The notes under the pieces are model-generated. The model was given only the letters and a program-made list of their open reading frames with translations. It made no database searches and was not told the origin of the DNA. This document shows positions 12,255 through 24,952 of a stretch of 64,000 bases of DNA, one piece after another. This stretch comes from Sipunculus nudus (taxonomy: Eukaryota > Annelida > Sipuncula > Golfingiida > Sipunculidae), in NCBI GenBank assembly GCA_026874595.1, contig CM049315.1, forward strand, positions 78,039,401-78,103,400, read 5' to 3'. How positions within the stretch are numbered: position 1 is the first letter of the stretch; every line of letters begins with the position of its first letter. Position numbers and translations under genes: made by a program.

Positions 12255-14107
12255 TATATATTACATAACCTTTTTCACTTAACCTATGCTGTACCTATTC
12301 CATGTGATTCCGTCGTCAAAGTGGTTCAGAAGGGATAACAACACTGCATATCCAAGTTTTTAGTTTATTTGAACTATTTATGAAACTTCTATAGACAATG
12401 CACTGGCGACTAAATTTGTAAGTCAGAGACGAGGCAGTTTTGTGAGTAGTTTGGATTGAATATTAAATTCAGTAATATTTATGAATATTCCCATTTTATT
12501 CTTGGAAAAGTAAGTTTTTTCCATCACATCGACAGTTCCGTCCTATTTATTTCAAATTAAACCAAAATCATATCATATGAACTTGGAAAAAAAAAGAAAT
12601 ATAAATGAAACAATCACGACTATTTTCCTTTATGTACGCCTAGATAGTTTGACCTTTATCGCTATCAGCTGAATAACGTGCGGCTGGCCCAGGTCCACTT
12701 GCCACCACTCTTTTCCGGGCTCGGCTTTGTGCCCAAATGCTGTGCACCATCCCTTACATTTCTCACAGATCCTTCCCTGGGCGGCAACCCAAGGACTGGT
12801 GTATTCACTACTTGCTCGAAAGGCAGAGTGTGGAACAATGGCGGGGTCACCGACTCCAAGAGCTCGAGTAGGGTTCCTGCAAACTTCAAGTGCTGACATT
12901 ATTAACAAACAGAAATTAATTACACAGTCACATATATTTATTTGATTATTTAAACGTGTTTGGAACAGCAGGTGTAGTACTTCATTTTCATTAAAAAAAA
13001 CTCACTGAACGTTGCTGAACGACGAATAAAGAAAGTGATGTTGAGATTTCGACCTGACACGTATCTCTGTTTGTATGAGGAGCACCATCTAGTTACAGAC
13101 AACAGAGGCTAGTGAAAACAAAAATACGAAAATGGTTCACAAACAAGTGAAAAGTTATGTTACATGTGTATCAGCAGCTCCATGCTAACACGCCTAAGGC
13201 AAAAAAGGAGGGGTTGTTCTCGGGCACCGTCATCAAAAATATTTATTTTGATTTTCATCTTTTAAGGAGATATTCAATACAATTTTATAAGATTTCCTTT
13301 GTTGTAGTGCTTTGCCTGTTTAGCACAAAACAATCCTGTTATTTTCATGCTATGCCTGACCATATGACGTTTTTATCGAATTATACAAAAAAAAAGGTAA
13401 AATAAAATTTCGCCCGCCCGCTCTGGTTTCTGAAAAAAGGTCCAGAGAACCAAACCTTTTTTACGGCCTAAGCCAGGCAGCACACAGAGCGGACGAGACG
13501 AGACGAGACAAGATTCGACCGGACTTGGATTCGCCCTGGTCCGCTCTGTTTGCGTCACTGAACGTACGAGACACATGGAGATTAATTTCCTCCTTGTTAT
13601 ATACATAAATAATATAACAGTTGGTGTTGCTCACTTCAGCATAAAGGATACACCTGTCACTGCAATGCAAAATAGGGATTAAAAATACAATGATATTGTT
13701 ATATTGACCATCATATCGTTAGTTCAATATGATCACACTTATGGCATCGTATTTACAGCAGGTTATCTGTTTATTTTTATATAAATATAAAAATAAATAT
13801 TCAAGTTGACCTGTTTGAACCACTTTTGCTCTTTGACAATCACTACTTTTTAAAGCAAAAAAAAAACATTTTTGAAAAAGTAATGATATTTATGCTTAAG
13901 TGAAATGACATATATTTAATATTGAAAATATGAAAGTTAAAATTTTGTTTGGTAATATAAATCTCTCTTTTATGATTACTTGTGACGTTAAGATAAATTA
14001 AATAATAATATACATTTATAGAACCATATATATCTGGATATAACTGTTACTGGAAGTTACTGAAAATATAATCCAAAAGGGTGATTCATAAATTTGAGTA
14101 ACACAGG

Positions 14108-14206
<99 letters not shown>

Positions 14207-15543
14207 CGAGTGTGATCCGGCATGCTCCACGAGATTCTCGGTACGGTCCGATCTCGTCTCATGGCTCTGTGTATGGCCTCCTTTACCGTTTTCACCAAAA
14301 TGGTATCTTTGCGTGATGACATATTTATTTTAACAGTTTTATGCAAAAAAATACTCCGTATTGGTCTCTTTTGTGAGCATTTCGCGTCAATCTGTGTGGT
14401 GTTAATTTTCATGCATAAAAGAGAAACTACATACCTTTGTCCATTGCTTCTGCCGATATCTGGTAATTATAGAGGACAGTTGAAAAATTCAGCAGCTATA
14501 TTCTATGTAATTTTATTTGCATACAACATTATATGTATACAAAGATACGGTGGCTAAAATGAAACCCTTAACAGAAACGATATGTATCGATTTATTGGAA
14601 AATTAGAGGTAAAATATCGTATGTTAAAGTTTTGAAATCCTAGGATCGCTTGTAGAAAAATTGAAGAAAAGGCCGTATATCTTATGCTTAGACATGTTTT
14701 GCAATATAGAAATAATAAATAATGCCTTGGAAGAAAGTGATTTTTCAGTTCAACTTATGTTATCTTTAGTGTTGCTAATTACAACTCGTGTGTCCTGTCA
14801 AAGCCCGGGGTGAGCATCAGTCTGGCGTGAATCATTCTCTTATGTGTCTATGTGTAGGAAGTTTGTCAGTGACATTACTGACCTTTATGCGTTCATTCGG
14901 TTTAACATGTAAAAAAGTATGTTACTTTATTTGAGAAATAGTATAATGATATACATATTAGCTGTTACAGAGTTTCGTTTATAAAAAAAACGATGTCGTT
15001 ATAATTTAATATAGAGGTTTTTAAGGTTTACATTGTTAATACTTTTGACCGTTTATGATTCTGATTGTGGTTTTCTTGATATAACAGAGCTGTTTCCACA
15101 CTTAAACGCACTTAAAGAGATCCGTTTACTTAACTGATGTATTTCAAACAAAAACTCAAATCAACACTCATATGAAGTTTTTGATAAGACGCTGGTTCTC
15201 TCTGTCTGTGTGTCTGTCTGTCTCACACACATATACACACACGGGGACTTACTTTAACATATATTTCTTCTGAAACTCTATTTGAGTTGACGTTTCTTCG
15301 ATACAGTCCACACGTTTTCGAAGGTGCATGATACTTGCCACCAGAACACCAAACACTAATGCTACAAACTCCAAGACAAGCGATTTTATTTTCCGTCGTT
15401 ATCACAGCCAAGGGATTCAAATTTGCATTTTTTCGTCGAAACAGTTCAGTGATAATGCTAGCTCCACAGCTGCTAAATGTGTTAATCCTCAATATCAGAA
15501 ATAATATGATCCAGTGATGAAGAAATATGAACGATTCAATCAT
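11710..15543 (-). CDS. Secreted PAN/discoidin-type protein, incomplete gene model
   Basis: Three exon-like pieces in 5'-3' order on the minus strand suggest one secreted lectin-like gene: a signal peptide with a PAN/apple-like cysteine motif (15543-15253), the first half of a discoidin (F5/8 type C) domain (12892-12654) and its last half with stop codon (11871-11710). Discoidin domains bind sugars or lipids at the cell surface, and PAN modules mediate protein or glycan binding; such combinations are common in mollusc secretomes. Exon 1 leaves in phase 0 but the first discoidin exon is entered in phase 1, so at least one exon between them is unidentified. About 35 residues of the discoidin middle, which could be one phase-0 exon, are also missing. 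It could be an intact gene with short exons, two genes, or a decaying copy. Confidence 0.5.
12200..12251. repeat. (TA)n microsatellite
   Basis: Interrupted TA tract inside the presumed last intron of the PAN/discoidin gene. Confidence 0.95.
12654..12892 (-). CDS. Discoidin (F5/8 type C) domain exon, N-terminal half
   Basis: The minus-strand translation reads CRNPTRALGVGD, then IVPHSAFRASSEY, then WWQVDLGQPHVIQLIAI. These match the opening of an F5/8 type C domain: the first cysteine, a PLG..-like turn, an I.DSAI.ASS-like strand and the highly conserved W.QVDLG strand. An extra cysteine-rich insert (ICEKCKGWC) lies between. A plausible acceptor (GTTAATAATGTCAG) precedes the exon. The donor (AAG/GTCAAA) is not a strong consensus; a GTACAT site 21 bases further on is the alternative. 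With the first donor the exon leaves in phase 0, compatible with the last exon. Confidence 0.65.
14107..14204. repeat. Compound (TC)n(TA)n microsatellite
   Basis: About 22 TC units run directly into about 26 TA units, within the large intronic interval of the PAN/discoidin gene. Confidence 0.95.
15253..15543 (-). CDS. Exon 1: signal peptide plus PAN/apple-like half domain
   Basis: An ATG at 15543 opens 97 codons ending in a consensus donor (GTAAGT) directly after codon 97. Residues 6-20 are strongly hydrophobic (FIFLHHWIILFLILR) and a signal peptidase site is plausible near residues 24-28. Residues about 55-81 carry the pattern C-x3-C-x6-C-x11-C-x-L, with AC.GVC, a GGKYH segment and KTCGLY. 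This resembles the central cysteines of PAN/apple modules. The exon leaves in phase 0. The family assignment rests on cysteine spacing and the signal peptide only. Confidence 0.55.
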
Positions 15544-15956
15544 CGTGAGTAAATACTGTATGATAGTACTAATTAAAGCATCACGCTGTATGTGTCCATC
15601 AGTAAGATTGTCTCGCTACCTCCACGAAGCTACTGGGATGTTTCTATTGATTGCTTATTCATGTAAATGTAAGTGCGCAGTGCACCGTTTCCTGACAATT
15701 TTATACTGCTGACATTAAGGTGAATAACTTGAAAGCGTTTGATGGTATACAAATAATGGATAAAAAAACCTTCCTACAAAAAACGCGTTACTTTGTAGGT
15801 GAGACAAGCATTTATGTATTTTATTTTAAACTTAAATCTTTTAAAATCAAGGTTTCTTATTAAAACGTTTTAATTAATTTCTCTAGGTTTATTTTATCTA
15901 CCGACAGCATGTAATTATCATTAATAAGTATTTTCAGAAGCCGATGGCATATACAC

Positions 15957-15958
15957 AC

Positions 15959-16036
<78 letters not shown>
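15957..16036. repeat. (TA)n/(AC)n compound microsatellite
   Basis: TA units, a short AC block, then a longer TA run, upstream of the PAN/discoidin start codon. Confidence 0.95.
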
Positions 16037-16039
<3 letters not shown>

Positions 16040-18270
16040 TGCTCATAAATGTGGATTAAGAAGACTATCCAGCAGTTTTGAGTATTGTGTCAAGTGGTAC
16101 ACTATTTTTATTGCATCAGATATAGAGGCAGCTCTGGTACTATGTGGGGCAAAAATGGCCATATCCATGCTTTCTCCTTAATGCGTATGTTTGAGTCATC
16201 TGGAAATAGTGTCTCTTGAAACACCGGTGTGTGGCTATTAATTTTTTTTAAGTTTTCTTTCATTTCCCCTCGGGCGTTAAGTGTTTCTATGTATTCTTAC
16301 ATCACAGTTTCTCTGCACAATCATCTGTCTGGTGTGTAAGCTTTTAATGTTCCCTCTAAATGGTGTGCTCTTGGGGAAGACTGAAGTCTCCTATACGAAT
16401 TTTGATGAGCGACAAGAACATTTTAAAGTTGTCAAAGAAAATCAGGTGTAAAAACCGGCCCCGCTGTCCAGATAGTTATGCTAGAAGTGTCAACAATTTG
16501 TGTGAGAGCTGTTTTAGCATGAGTGACTTGACAAGTGTCAATTTAATCAGATGACCTCTGCATCCCATGTACAGTGTGCAAATTCTAGGAACAGCCGGGC
16601 GTAACTGAAGTAGCCCCTTGAAAAACTTAGTAGTAAAGGATGGCATCCTAAGGGCACTCCGTCAGGCAGTTGTAAGACAGTTAAGAATGAGGGCCTAGTC
16701 GTGTTAAGCGCACTGTAACCGAATTTTTATCATAAACGGTAGTTAAAAACCAGTCGCTTGCCAAAAATGGGTATACAAGGAACCCAAATTCCTTTCACGG
16801 CAATACAGTTTCCATCTCTGCAAGTATGTTTTGCACTTCTTGTTTGCGGTCTTACACAAAGACTGTAGTATTCTTGTTTGCTCTATCAGATAGTGTTTTT
16901 TTACATGGGATTTTCTGATAAGAGGCAAGTTAACACTCTCATCCTTGTCATATCCTGCCTTTGTCCTAGGATAGCTACAATACCATTTGCAGAGAGGGAA
17001 GATTATCGGTTGTATATTAACATGCGCCTGGCTCTCAGAAACAATGGCTGGGTTGTCCTACCCGCAAATATGACTATTCTGGTCGATGCTCTTGTCTGAT
17101 TTTCTCGATGCATACTAATCTATACCTGATCTACTCTCGATATCAATTTGTTTTAATGTTCGGGTCAAACTGCCAGTCTGAATCTAAATTCTGTGCCGGG
17201 GCGGTACATCTGGTTTTAGGCTAGCCATTCCATTGATATGTGCAGCTGAAATCAAAATTTCCCTTGCACGACACCAGTCCCAGATCCGATCCTTCCGGTC
17301 AGTCTAAGAAGGTTTGGTTTATTCCCCTCCGCCTTTTTGTTAAGATAAACTTCTGCCAGATATCTGGCGCCAGAGTGTCTTTACATCTTATTCTGAGAAA
17401 CGCATTATAAGGCCTTACGAAGATGCAAATATTTTTCATGGCCTAGCGTTTCCCTGACAATCAACAAAAACCAGACCAATCGTTAGCATTTATTGTTTAC
17501 TTTCTAACAATACCAAACATGAGCAACAAAAATACCGTTTTAATCCAGCACATTGGTAAACCCCTCGGCATGTTTGTTGAATTTATGACCGCATTAACAT
17601 AAGCATGGCTCGCACGGCTTACAGGACGCAGGGCAGCTTGCAAGCGATACAGGAAATGACCCGTGTCCATGGAGACGGTCTTTCAGTTTAGGTTGTTAGC
17701 GCACATGTATACTATTGTGTTAATTCATTATTCTTAACATAATATTGAGATTATGGGCCGTTTAACCACAAGACCACTGTGATACATTTCTGGATATTAC
17801 TTGTAGCACGACCGGATTAGGCTTACCAGCCCAGATATCCGATTGTCTGCTGAGTCGGGTTGTCACGGCTACTCTAGGTATAGTGTGTGTGATGTTTAGA
17901 TTTCCAGCTATTCCAGGCACCATGGGTATCTTGATCTCCTTAGAACCACATATATGGCATCTCTTTAAAGCAGGGGGTCAGGTACACTGGACCTCACTGG
18001 TTTATGGCGGGAATATGCTGGTTCAAGCAATCAATATGAATCCTGTATTGCTGCTGGGTTCCAGATCATCAAAAAACTAATTTATTTATATCTCATCATA
18101 ACAAGGTTAATATGAGGCCTATCTTCACATACCTAGGCTCAATTTATTTTCTCTGAGCCTTCTTTAAAGCCTGATCTGATCCACTCGTCTTGATCTTGTG
18201 TCAACCTGTCAGTATGTCTGTCTGTCTGTTTGTCAGTTGTCGTCAATTTCACCTGCTTCCTGGTTCTTAT
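16040..18270. other. Intergenic DNA, nothing recognised
   Basis: Only chance-length frames, none protein-like. The stretch 16.9-18.1 kb is a little richer in GC than its surroundings but I found no exon with credible splice sites. Confidence 0.5.
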
Positions 18271-18271
18271 G

Positions 18272-19640
18272 TCTTATTTTTTAATCAATTTTATTGATGA
18301 AAAATCATTCAATACACATTTAACACATAATAGTACACAAACACATAAACACAATATATTCAAATCACATTGCAATATATTATTCCAACTATACTTCAAA
18401 TTTCAATCCTTGTAATTTGTACATGCAGTATATAATGTATTCTAGTGGTCTTTGCAGGATACATTTTCCCCTTGCTTTTTCTTTCAATACTTAAACTACA
18501 AGGCTACTTTATGTTATAAATGTTTCTTTATTTTTTCCCATTTTTCAAAATTTGAAGTAATCTTATATTTCTGTTTTGCTATTATATGTTCAATTTTCTC
18601 TATATATTTCATTCTCCTCATAAAATCTAGCATTAAATTGTTTGTTAACTCATTATATTCCTTTCTACTTTGATATACACACATTTTAAATGTAAAGAGC
18701 ACCTGACTTATTAGAAGGTTATTCTTAATTGGAAACATTTTATACAATACTGTATTCAAGGTTAATGGTGGCATTTTCACTCCATTTGATTTCATCCAAT
18801 CCACAATTCTGAAATACAGATTTTATTACAAAACATTCATGAAAAATGTGTTCCTTGGTCTCTAATTCTATGAAGCAATAAGAACATTGGTAACTATCAA
18901 CTAACTTCTATTGGTAGGTAAATAGTTATGGAGTATTTTAAATAAGAATTCTCTTGAGTATATATCAAATGAGATTTTTTGGATGACTCCAAAGTAACTC
19001 TCCCAGTTGATATTAGCATCCTGTATTGTATGTCTTAATCTGACCGATGATGAGGGTGCGGTTGATTTTTGTTCCACCAATATATCATAAACAAATTTAG
19101 AAGACAAAGATTATGTATTTGTAATACTCTTAGTTGTAATTATGATATGCTCCTCTGATATGCCTTCATTAGATTCGATATCCTCATCTCGCAATAATTT
19201 TAGCCAGTTACATGGTATTGCGGCTTATACGGATCTCCATATGAGATAGACTCCTGTTCTAATATCTGGGTAATTTTAATCAATTCATACCATTTTAGCA
19301 TTTTTCCTTCCTTTAATATAAAGTCTTTTACAAACCTTATTCCACATAAATCCAAATGTTTGCAATACACTGACTTTTCATCCACTCTAATCCACCTATT
19401 GTTCCAGAGAGGTTGCAGTTTTACCTCATTTTTTATTGTTGGATGTTTTGAGAAAAATTTTGACCAATCTTCCAACATTGTTTATAAAAGTCTGGTATCT
19501 TAGATGGTATTTAATGGTATTCTATGGTATTCCACCAATTTTCTCCAGATAAAACATTGGTACTGCTATCCATGCATAAGCATTATTACATAGAATCAAC
19601 CTTTTAATTCAAATTATTCTTTGAGTTTTTAATCTGCTGA
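18272..19640 (-). mobile_element. Outer LINE, 3' part (ORF2 C-terminus)
   Basis: Minus-strand frames carry the C-terminal third of an L1-like ORF2: IKRLILCNNAYAWIAVPMFY (about 19600-19530), LEDWSKFFSKHP, QPLWNNRWIRVDEKS and GIRFVKDFILKEG. A cysteine-histidine knuckle CSYCFIELETKEHIFHEC (C-x2-C-x7-H-x4-C, about 18830-18890) follows. The element ends near 18272 with AATAAA and an A-rich tail. At its right edge the frame runs through the 14-bp duplication into 24953 and beyond, so this and 24953-27526 are one older element split by the inner LINE. Stops and frameshifts mark it as dead. Confidence 0.8.
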
Positions 19641-19654
19641 CTAAGTTTACAAAG
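19641..19654. repeat. Target-site duplication, left copy
   Basis: CTAAGTTTACAAAG, identical to 24939-24952. It directly abuts the T-rich (poly-A on the minus strand) end of the inner LINE. Confidence 0.9.
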
Positions 19655-19894
19655 TTTTTTTTTCCAATATTTTATTGTATAAATCTATTTGTACATGCAT
19701 TATCCAAACAGGATATCACCATATAATTTGCCATAATACGATGAAAAATATGGAAAGGCTAAGTAGAAAAAAAAAACAAAAAAAAACAACTAATTTGTAT
19801 ATGAATCATAAGATTGCAATAAAAATGTGCATGAGAGACTATACGTATATACATTTTACAGAGAACATATACAAAATGTCCTAGTTTTACAATA

Positions 19895-22800
19895 TTAAGA
19901 ATCGTCCCAATAATTCCAAAAAAAAAAATCTTCTTCCGTTTTTTCTTTATGTGATATGTATTGTTCAATTTTAATATATGCTCGAACCTTTGAAATGAAA
20001 ATATTCAAAGCTGGAATTTTCCCACCTGTTCTTTCCTAATGCTTTCCTAGTGCTTTCCTAATAATATTATTACATTGATCACATCCCGATAATTTGTATC
20101 AATACTTCCTATTATTACGGTTTTTTCACTCAACTGAATAAAGATTTTGGACCGAGTGTTTATCCAAATTTCTAATTGTTCCCAAAATGTTAACTTACTT
20201 TACACTGATACATCAGATGTTCTATTGTCTCCTTGTTGTCTGTGCAAAAGGAACATAAATCATCTTGTTTTATGCCACACTTATAAAGCTATTCATTAAC
20301 TGTTAGAGATCTAGTCAGTATTTTATACTGCTATTCTTGGAGTTTTTTGTCTTTAGTGGCTTGTTTGGCTAACCTGAAAATTAATGACCACTGGCTTTCT
20401 TCAATGTCATACTTTTTCGAATAAAACTTTTACCCCAATGATTGACCGTGACCTTTTTCTGTTACCTTCAGTATTAAAAAGATCTGAGACATATATTATA
20501 CCTATATTATACAAAATGTTGTTGTAAATTGAATTTCCTCCAACCAGTATATTTTTATTGTTCCATATAATGTCCGAATGTTTATTTTCTCGAATATTTT
20601 CCCACACTAACATCAAGTTTTTTATAAAACGGTGGCATTTTCTGTAAGGTCTTTTCAGAGTAGGAACATTTCATAAGTAGTGCTAGACCACCATAAGCTA
20701 AACATAAATTGTCAATTAACCTCACAAAATCTTTGTTTTTGCCTAATATATATCTCTTTAACCAAACAATTTTCTGTGCATCAACCATATATTGGACATT
20801 AAGCATCTTTTGACCCCCTTCCTCATAACTTAAATTCAAAATATCTCTTTTTATCCTACCCTTTGGGTTACCTTTCCAAATAAAGGAATATTAAAGATTA
20901 TTGATTTCTTTGATATAACATCCTGGAACATCTATAACCGATAGTACATACTGAAATCTTAAGTAACCCAAATTTTTGGCCAGAAGTATTCTACCATTTA
21001 AACTGAGGTTTCTTGTTTTCCATAAGGCAAAAGTGTTTTTAGTCACATCAATTTTTGATCTTAAGTTTTCTTCAATCATTTTATGCTTGTTATGATTAAA
21101 GGTAATACCTAAAATTTTTAAATTAGAGGTCCATATACCTGTTATAGGTTTATCTTTCCTGTTTCGGTTTGATCCAATCCACAATTTTTCTGTTTTATTT
21201 TGGTTGATTTTTAGGCCAGATACGACACTAAATTCTTCAAGGAGCTGAAATACTTTCTGTCCAGAGACTATGTCCTTCAGTAAGAGTGTTAAATCGTCTG
21301 CATACTGAACAAGTTTGATTTCAAAGTTATTGTCTAATTTTATACCTTTTATTTCTGTATAATGTCTTATAGCTATTGACAACATTTCGGCGGCAATTAT
21401 AAAAAGATATGGTGATAGAGGGTCTCCTTGGCGTACCCCTCTTGTGATTTCAAAATACCCCCCAGTGACACCCTGATTAATTACACATGAAAACATGTTA
21501 TTGTAGAATGTCTTGACCCATCTGATTGCATCCCTGTCAAAATTGTAAGTTTCTAAAGAATTTAAAATAAAGTTCCATTCCAAAGTGTCAAATGCTTTTT
21601 CAAAATCTATACAAGCAATCAAGCCAGGTTTATTTTTTTTCAGAAGATCCATTATATCTTGAATTATTCTTACTCCTTCTCCAATAAATGTACCTTTCAG
21701 AAATCCAAGTTGATTATAATGAATTATAGAGGGCAGCATTTTAATAAATCTGTTAGAAATTGCTTTTGTGGCTAATTTATAATCTTTATTAAGTAAAGAA
21801 ATTTGTCGCCAATTTTTAATGTACATTCTGTCCTTTCCTTTTTTATCAATAAGGATGATAACTAACTGCTTTTGTGATGGGGACATTTCTTGGACCATAA
21901 ATGATTCATTAAAAGATTCAACTAACAAAGGGCCTATGTAGGTAAAAAATGTTTTATAAAATTCAGGAGTTAAGCCATCATTACCAGGTGATTTATAGTT
22001 TTTCATTTTTTGTAAGGCTGTTTCCAATTCTTCCAGTTTGAGGATACCTTCACATTGACTTTTTTGTTCGCTGGTAAGTTTTGGAGTATTTATCTCTGAA
22101 ATGAACATGTTTTCGCTAATTTGTTCTATATTTTCACGGGTTGATTTGTATAAGTTTTTGTAAAATTTGTTTATCTCAGATAATATTTCTTTGTTGTCAC
22201 TTAAGGTTTTACCATCATCAATTTTTAGAATTCTAATAGTTTTCCTGACAGAGTTCCTCTTTTCAAGATTAAAAAAATATTGTGTACTTTCTTCTCCCTG
22301 TTCTCTCCAGCGGACTTTTGATCGGAGTATAACCCCTTCTGTTCTTTTTAATTCAATGGATTTAACTTTTTCTTTAATTTCAAAATATTCATCTGATGTT
22401 TCGTTATGATGTTCCATATTATTTAGTTTATTGCATAACTCCTTATACAGTGTCTTCATTTTGCTTTTTTTTGTTTACTGTATTGTATAGTGGCTTGTCT
22501 ATGGCTTTGAATATTTTCAAGATCTTTTGTCCATATCTTAATTCTGTTAATCATCATATTTTTATACTCTCCATCTTTCAACAGGGATCCATTAAATTTC
22601 CAGTAACCTTTGCCTCTGTGTTCCTCTATCCCCTTGAATTTAATATATAAACCTGAATGATCCGAAGTACTGGCAGGTGTCATTTCACACTGTTGAACAA
22701 AATCTTGTACCATATATGAAATGAAAAAGTAATCCAATCTACACTGTATTTTTGGAGTTTTTTGTCTCCATGTAAAACCTGATTTTCCTTCGTGTTTTAT

Positions 22801-23400
22801 ACGCCATATGTCTACCAGGTTAAACTTATTCACAAAATCATTAACTTTCCTCTTTGCTCTGTCTACACTATTAATCCTTCCACCAACTTTGTCAATGGCA
22901 TCAAGCAGAATGTTAAAATCACCCCCCATTATGGCAGGTACACTTTCACTTATATGGCAGGTTTCTAATAAGTTTTGTATATTAATAATAAAATCTAATT
23001 TCTGTTCCATATGATTTCGGAAATACAAGTTACACAAAATAAGACTATAATCACAAATATTTAAAACCAATATTAATGTTCTGCCTATATCATCTGTATG
23101 TATAGCTCTTATTTGGTAATCAAAACCAGATCGGAATAATATGGCCACACCTCTGCTGTGATTGGAACCATGATTAAAGATGATTTTCCCACCCCATTCA
23201 TTCTGCAATAGAGTTTCACAAGACTTAGAGCTATAGGTCTCTTAAAGGAGAGCAACATCAGCTTTATGCTTTCTTAGCTATGTAAAAACTGCTCTTCGTT
23301 TCAGATAGTCATTAATACCCCTAACATTCAAAGTTAAAATAGTAAATTCTGGAAAAGCAATGTTTGTTTGATCCTCTTGGTTATATGTTGTCTGTGGCAT
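19895..23400 (-). pseudogene. Inner LINE ORF2: endonuclease-reverse transcriptase, broken
   Basis: An ATG at 23400 starts a frame reading TILTLNVRGIND, the APE endonuclease start. Two in-frame stops follow at 23280-23278 (TAG) and 23244-23242 (TAA). The open part 23208-22456 has the endonuclease motifs MGGDFN, RLDYFF and SDHSGL. A frameshift in an A-rich run near 22460 leads to a 522-codon open frame (22459-20891). That frame has NYKSPGNDG (153-161), NWRQISLLN (216-224), FEKAFD (286-291, motif A), RQGDPLSPYLF (343-353, motif B) and YADD (386-389, the catalytic aspartates). A TAA ends it at 20891, the same frame resumes to 20582, and a frameshift near 20610 and further stops follow. A CCHC knuckle (CSFCTDNKETIEHLMYQC) lies near 20203-20256. 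Total span about 1170 codons, close to L1 ORF2. Confidence 0.9.
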
Positions 23401-23924
23401 ATATTTGTCAAATGAGGACAGTCTTGTTTATCATAAAAGTTATGATAGCGCAATGAGTCCGTCTCATGAAATGAATAAAGATATATCACTAATATAGAAG
23501 TTCTAAGTAATTCAGTGAAAGTTGAAGTCGGCCGAGGTTTACATGTAAATTGGACAAATAGGATTAGAAGGTTCCTTGCCTGACTGAGCGATAATGGGCC
23601 AAACAGAAAACAATTAATGGTAAAACAGTTTAAGCAAGTAAACATTCCGTGAAAATGTTTCCTATGGAAAATCATACCATACACAAAAGGAAGGTAAGAA
23701 ATATATTCCATAAAGCGTCTTTTCATAGGTCCTGTTGCTTGACTCTGCCGATGTAATGTTGTGGTTGGTTCTCGTTCGTGTTGGCAAACGACCTTGCCCT
23801 TTGAAGAAGCCACGACAGTGTCGCCACCTCTCGGCCATGAGGTTGTGAATGTCGCCTCATCTGAATAAGCTTCTTGTGGTTGCTTCTATGTTTAGCCGTT
23901 TGTGTTGCCAGATGTCTTGTTGCA

Positions 23925-24852
23925 CTATTGAACAGCTTTGCCATTAATGAACAGTTGGCCACGCCAGAAGCGCACTTTGTTTCCTTTTGAGTACTCCTCC
24001 TGCATTTTGGATTTAAACTTTTGTTTTAGCTTATAGTTCATGACCGTTAAGTCCTCTACAAAACGGGTGCCACCTGTAATCGCCTGTTTGCCGTTTCTGA
24101 GTACTTGGTCTCTATCTGGCCTTTCATGGAACTTTATCATGATGTGTTTGGGGTTTTCCCCTGTACGTCCCGTTCTGTGAGCTGTTTCGATTCTCGTTTT
24201 TATTTCATCTCTACTGAGTTTTCGCCCAACAAATTTTGGTCTGAAATAATGTTTGCCATCGCATCTTTGCAGTTTTCTGACCACGGTTCTTCCCTGACTC
24301 CTAATAGTCTTAAATTCCACTCTCTGCTTCTTCTCTCAATTTTGTTAAGTTCTGAATCTAAACGGTCTTGTAATGTTTTTATTTGTTCTTCTTTATTTGC
24401 GTTTTCTGTTTTTAGAATGGATATTTCTCTCTGTAGATCCTTAATACGTTTATGATCATTCTCTTTGTGTGATTTCAGTCTGTTAACACTATCACTGATA
24501 GTTTGAGCACTGGATTCTAGTTCAGTAACTCGAGCATTGAGTTGTTTGTTTTCTTCTGAAACATGATTAATTTTGTCCAGAATATTTGTCTGTAATTGGT
24601 TAATTTTTTGTTCTAATGATGAATGTGTATTTCTCACTATTTCTTTCATTTCCGCCATGGCGTTTGCGATATGTGTATGAATGTCATATTCATCCGTTAC
24701 CTCATCAGTTGTTTCCGTGGCCATGGCCAGGTCTGCTTCGTCTTGGTCTGTGTTGGCGCTTTTCGCCTTTTTCCTGAAGTTTTCTCTGTGTATTTGTCCA
24801 TATCTCCCGTCTGTTTACTTGTTTTGTCTTTTTTGCTTCGGCTGCGAGTCAT
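23925..24852 (-). pseudogene. Inner LINE ORF1: L1 ORF1p-like RNA-binding protein, frameshifted
   Basis: The likely start is the ATG at 24852, with a basic N-terminus (TRSRSKKDK). One frame change near 24770 leads into the frame starting at 24724. There follows a long coiled coil with heptad leucines/isoleucines (about 24650-24360), then RRSREWNLRLLGVREE, the entry to the RNA-recognition-like domain of L1 ORF1p. A second frameshift near 24205 moves to the frame ending at 23925, whose IETAHRTGR, PKHIMIKFHERPDRDQVL and VRFWRGQLFINGKAV match the C-terminal part of L1 ORF1p (Transposase_22 type). Family members form trimeric chaperones that coat the element RNA. Confidence 0.8.
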
Positions 24853-24938
24853 TTTATTTTGTATTCCCAAGTTGTTGACAATTTTTCTTAACAGCGCAGT
24901 ATAGCGTGCACTTAACGGTTCGCCATGACACCGGAAGT

Positions 24939-24952
24939 CTAAGTTTACAAAG
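24939..24952. repeat. Target-site duplication, right copy
   Basis: CTAAGTTTACAAAG, identical to 19641-19654. On the minus strand it codes within the outer LINE ORF2, continuing the reading frame on both sides. Confidence 0.9.

Larger units (their letters stand above)
19655..24938 (-). mobile_element. Inner L1-like LINE, nearly full length, 5.28 kb
   Basis: A minus-strand non-LTR retrotransposon bounded by a perfect 14-bp target-site duplication. Its 3' end (19655) is an A9 tail preceded by AATAAA, and its 5' end is at about 24938. It carries ORF1 (coiled coil plus an L1 ORF1p-like nucleic-acid-binding region) and ORF2 (APE-type endonuclease, reverse transcriptase, C-terminal CCHC knuckle), the standard L1/Tx1 order. 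It inserted by target-primed reverse transcription into the ORF2 of an older LINE on the same strand. Both ORFs are broken by stops and frameshifts, so it is not autonomous as read. Confidence 0.9.

Noticed and set aside
14094-14333. Frame with serine-leucine and isoleucine-tyrosine repeats
   Set aside because: Produced by the (TC)n(TA)n microsatellite.
22167-24455. Plus-strand frames of 68-116 codons across the inner LINE
   Set aside because: They are antisense shadows of ORF1 and ORF2.
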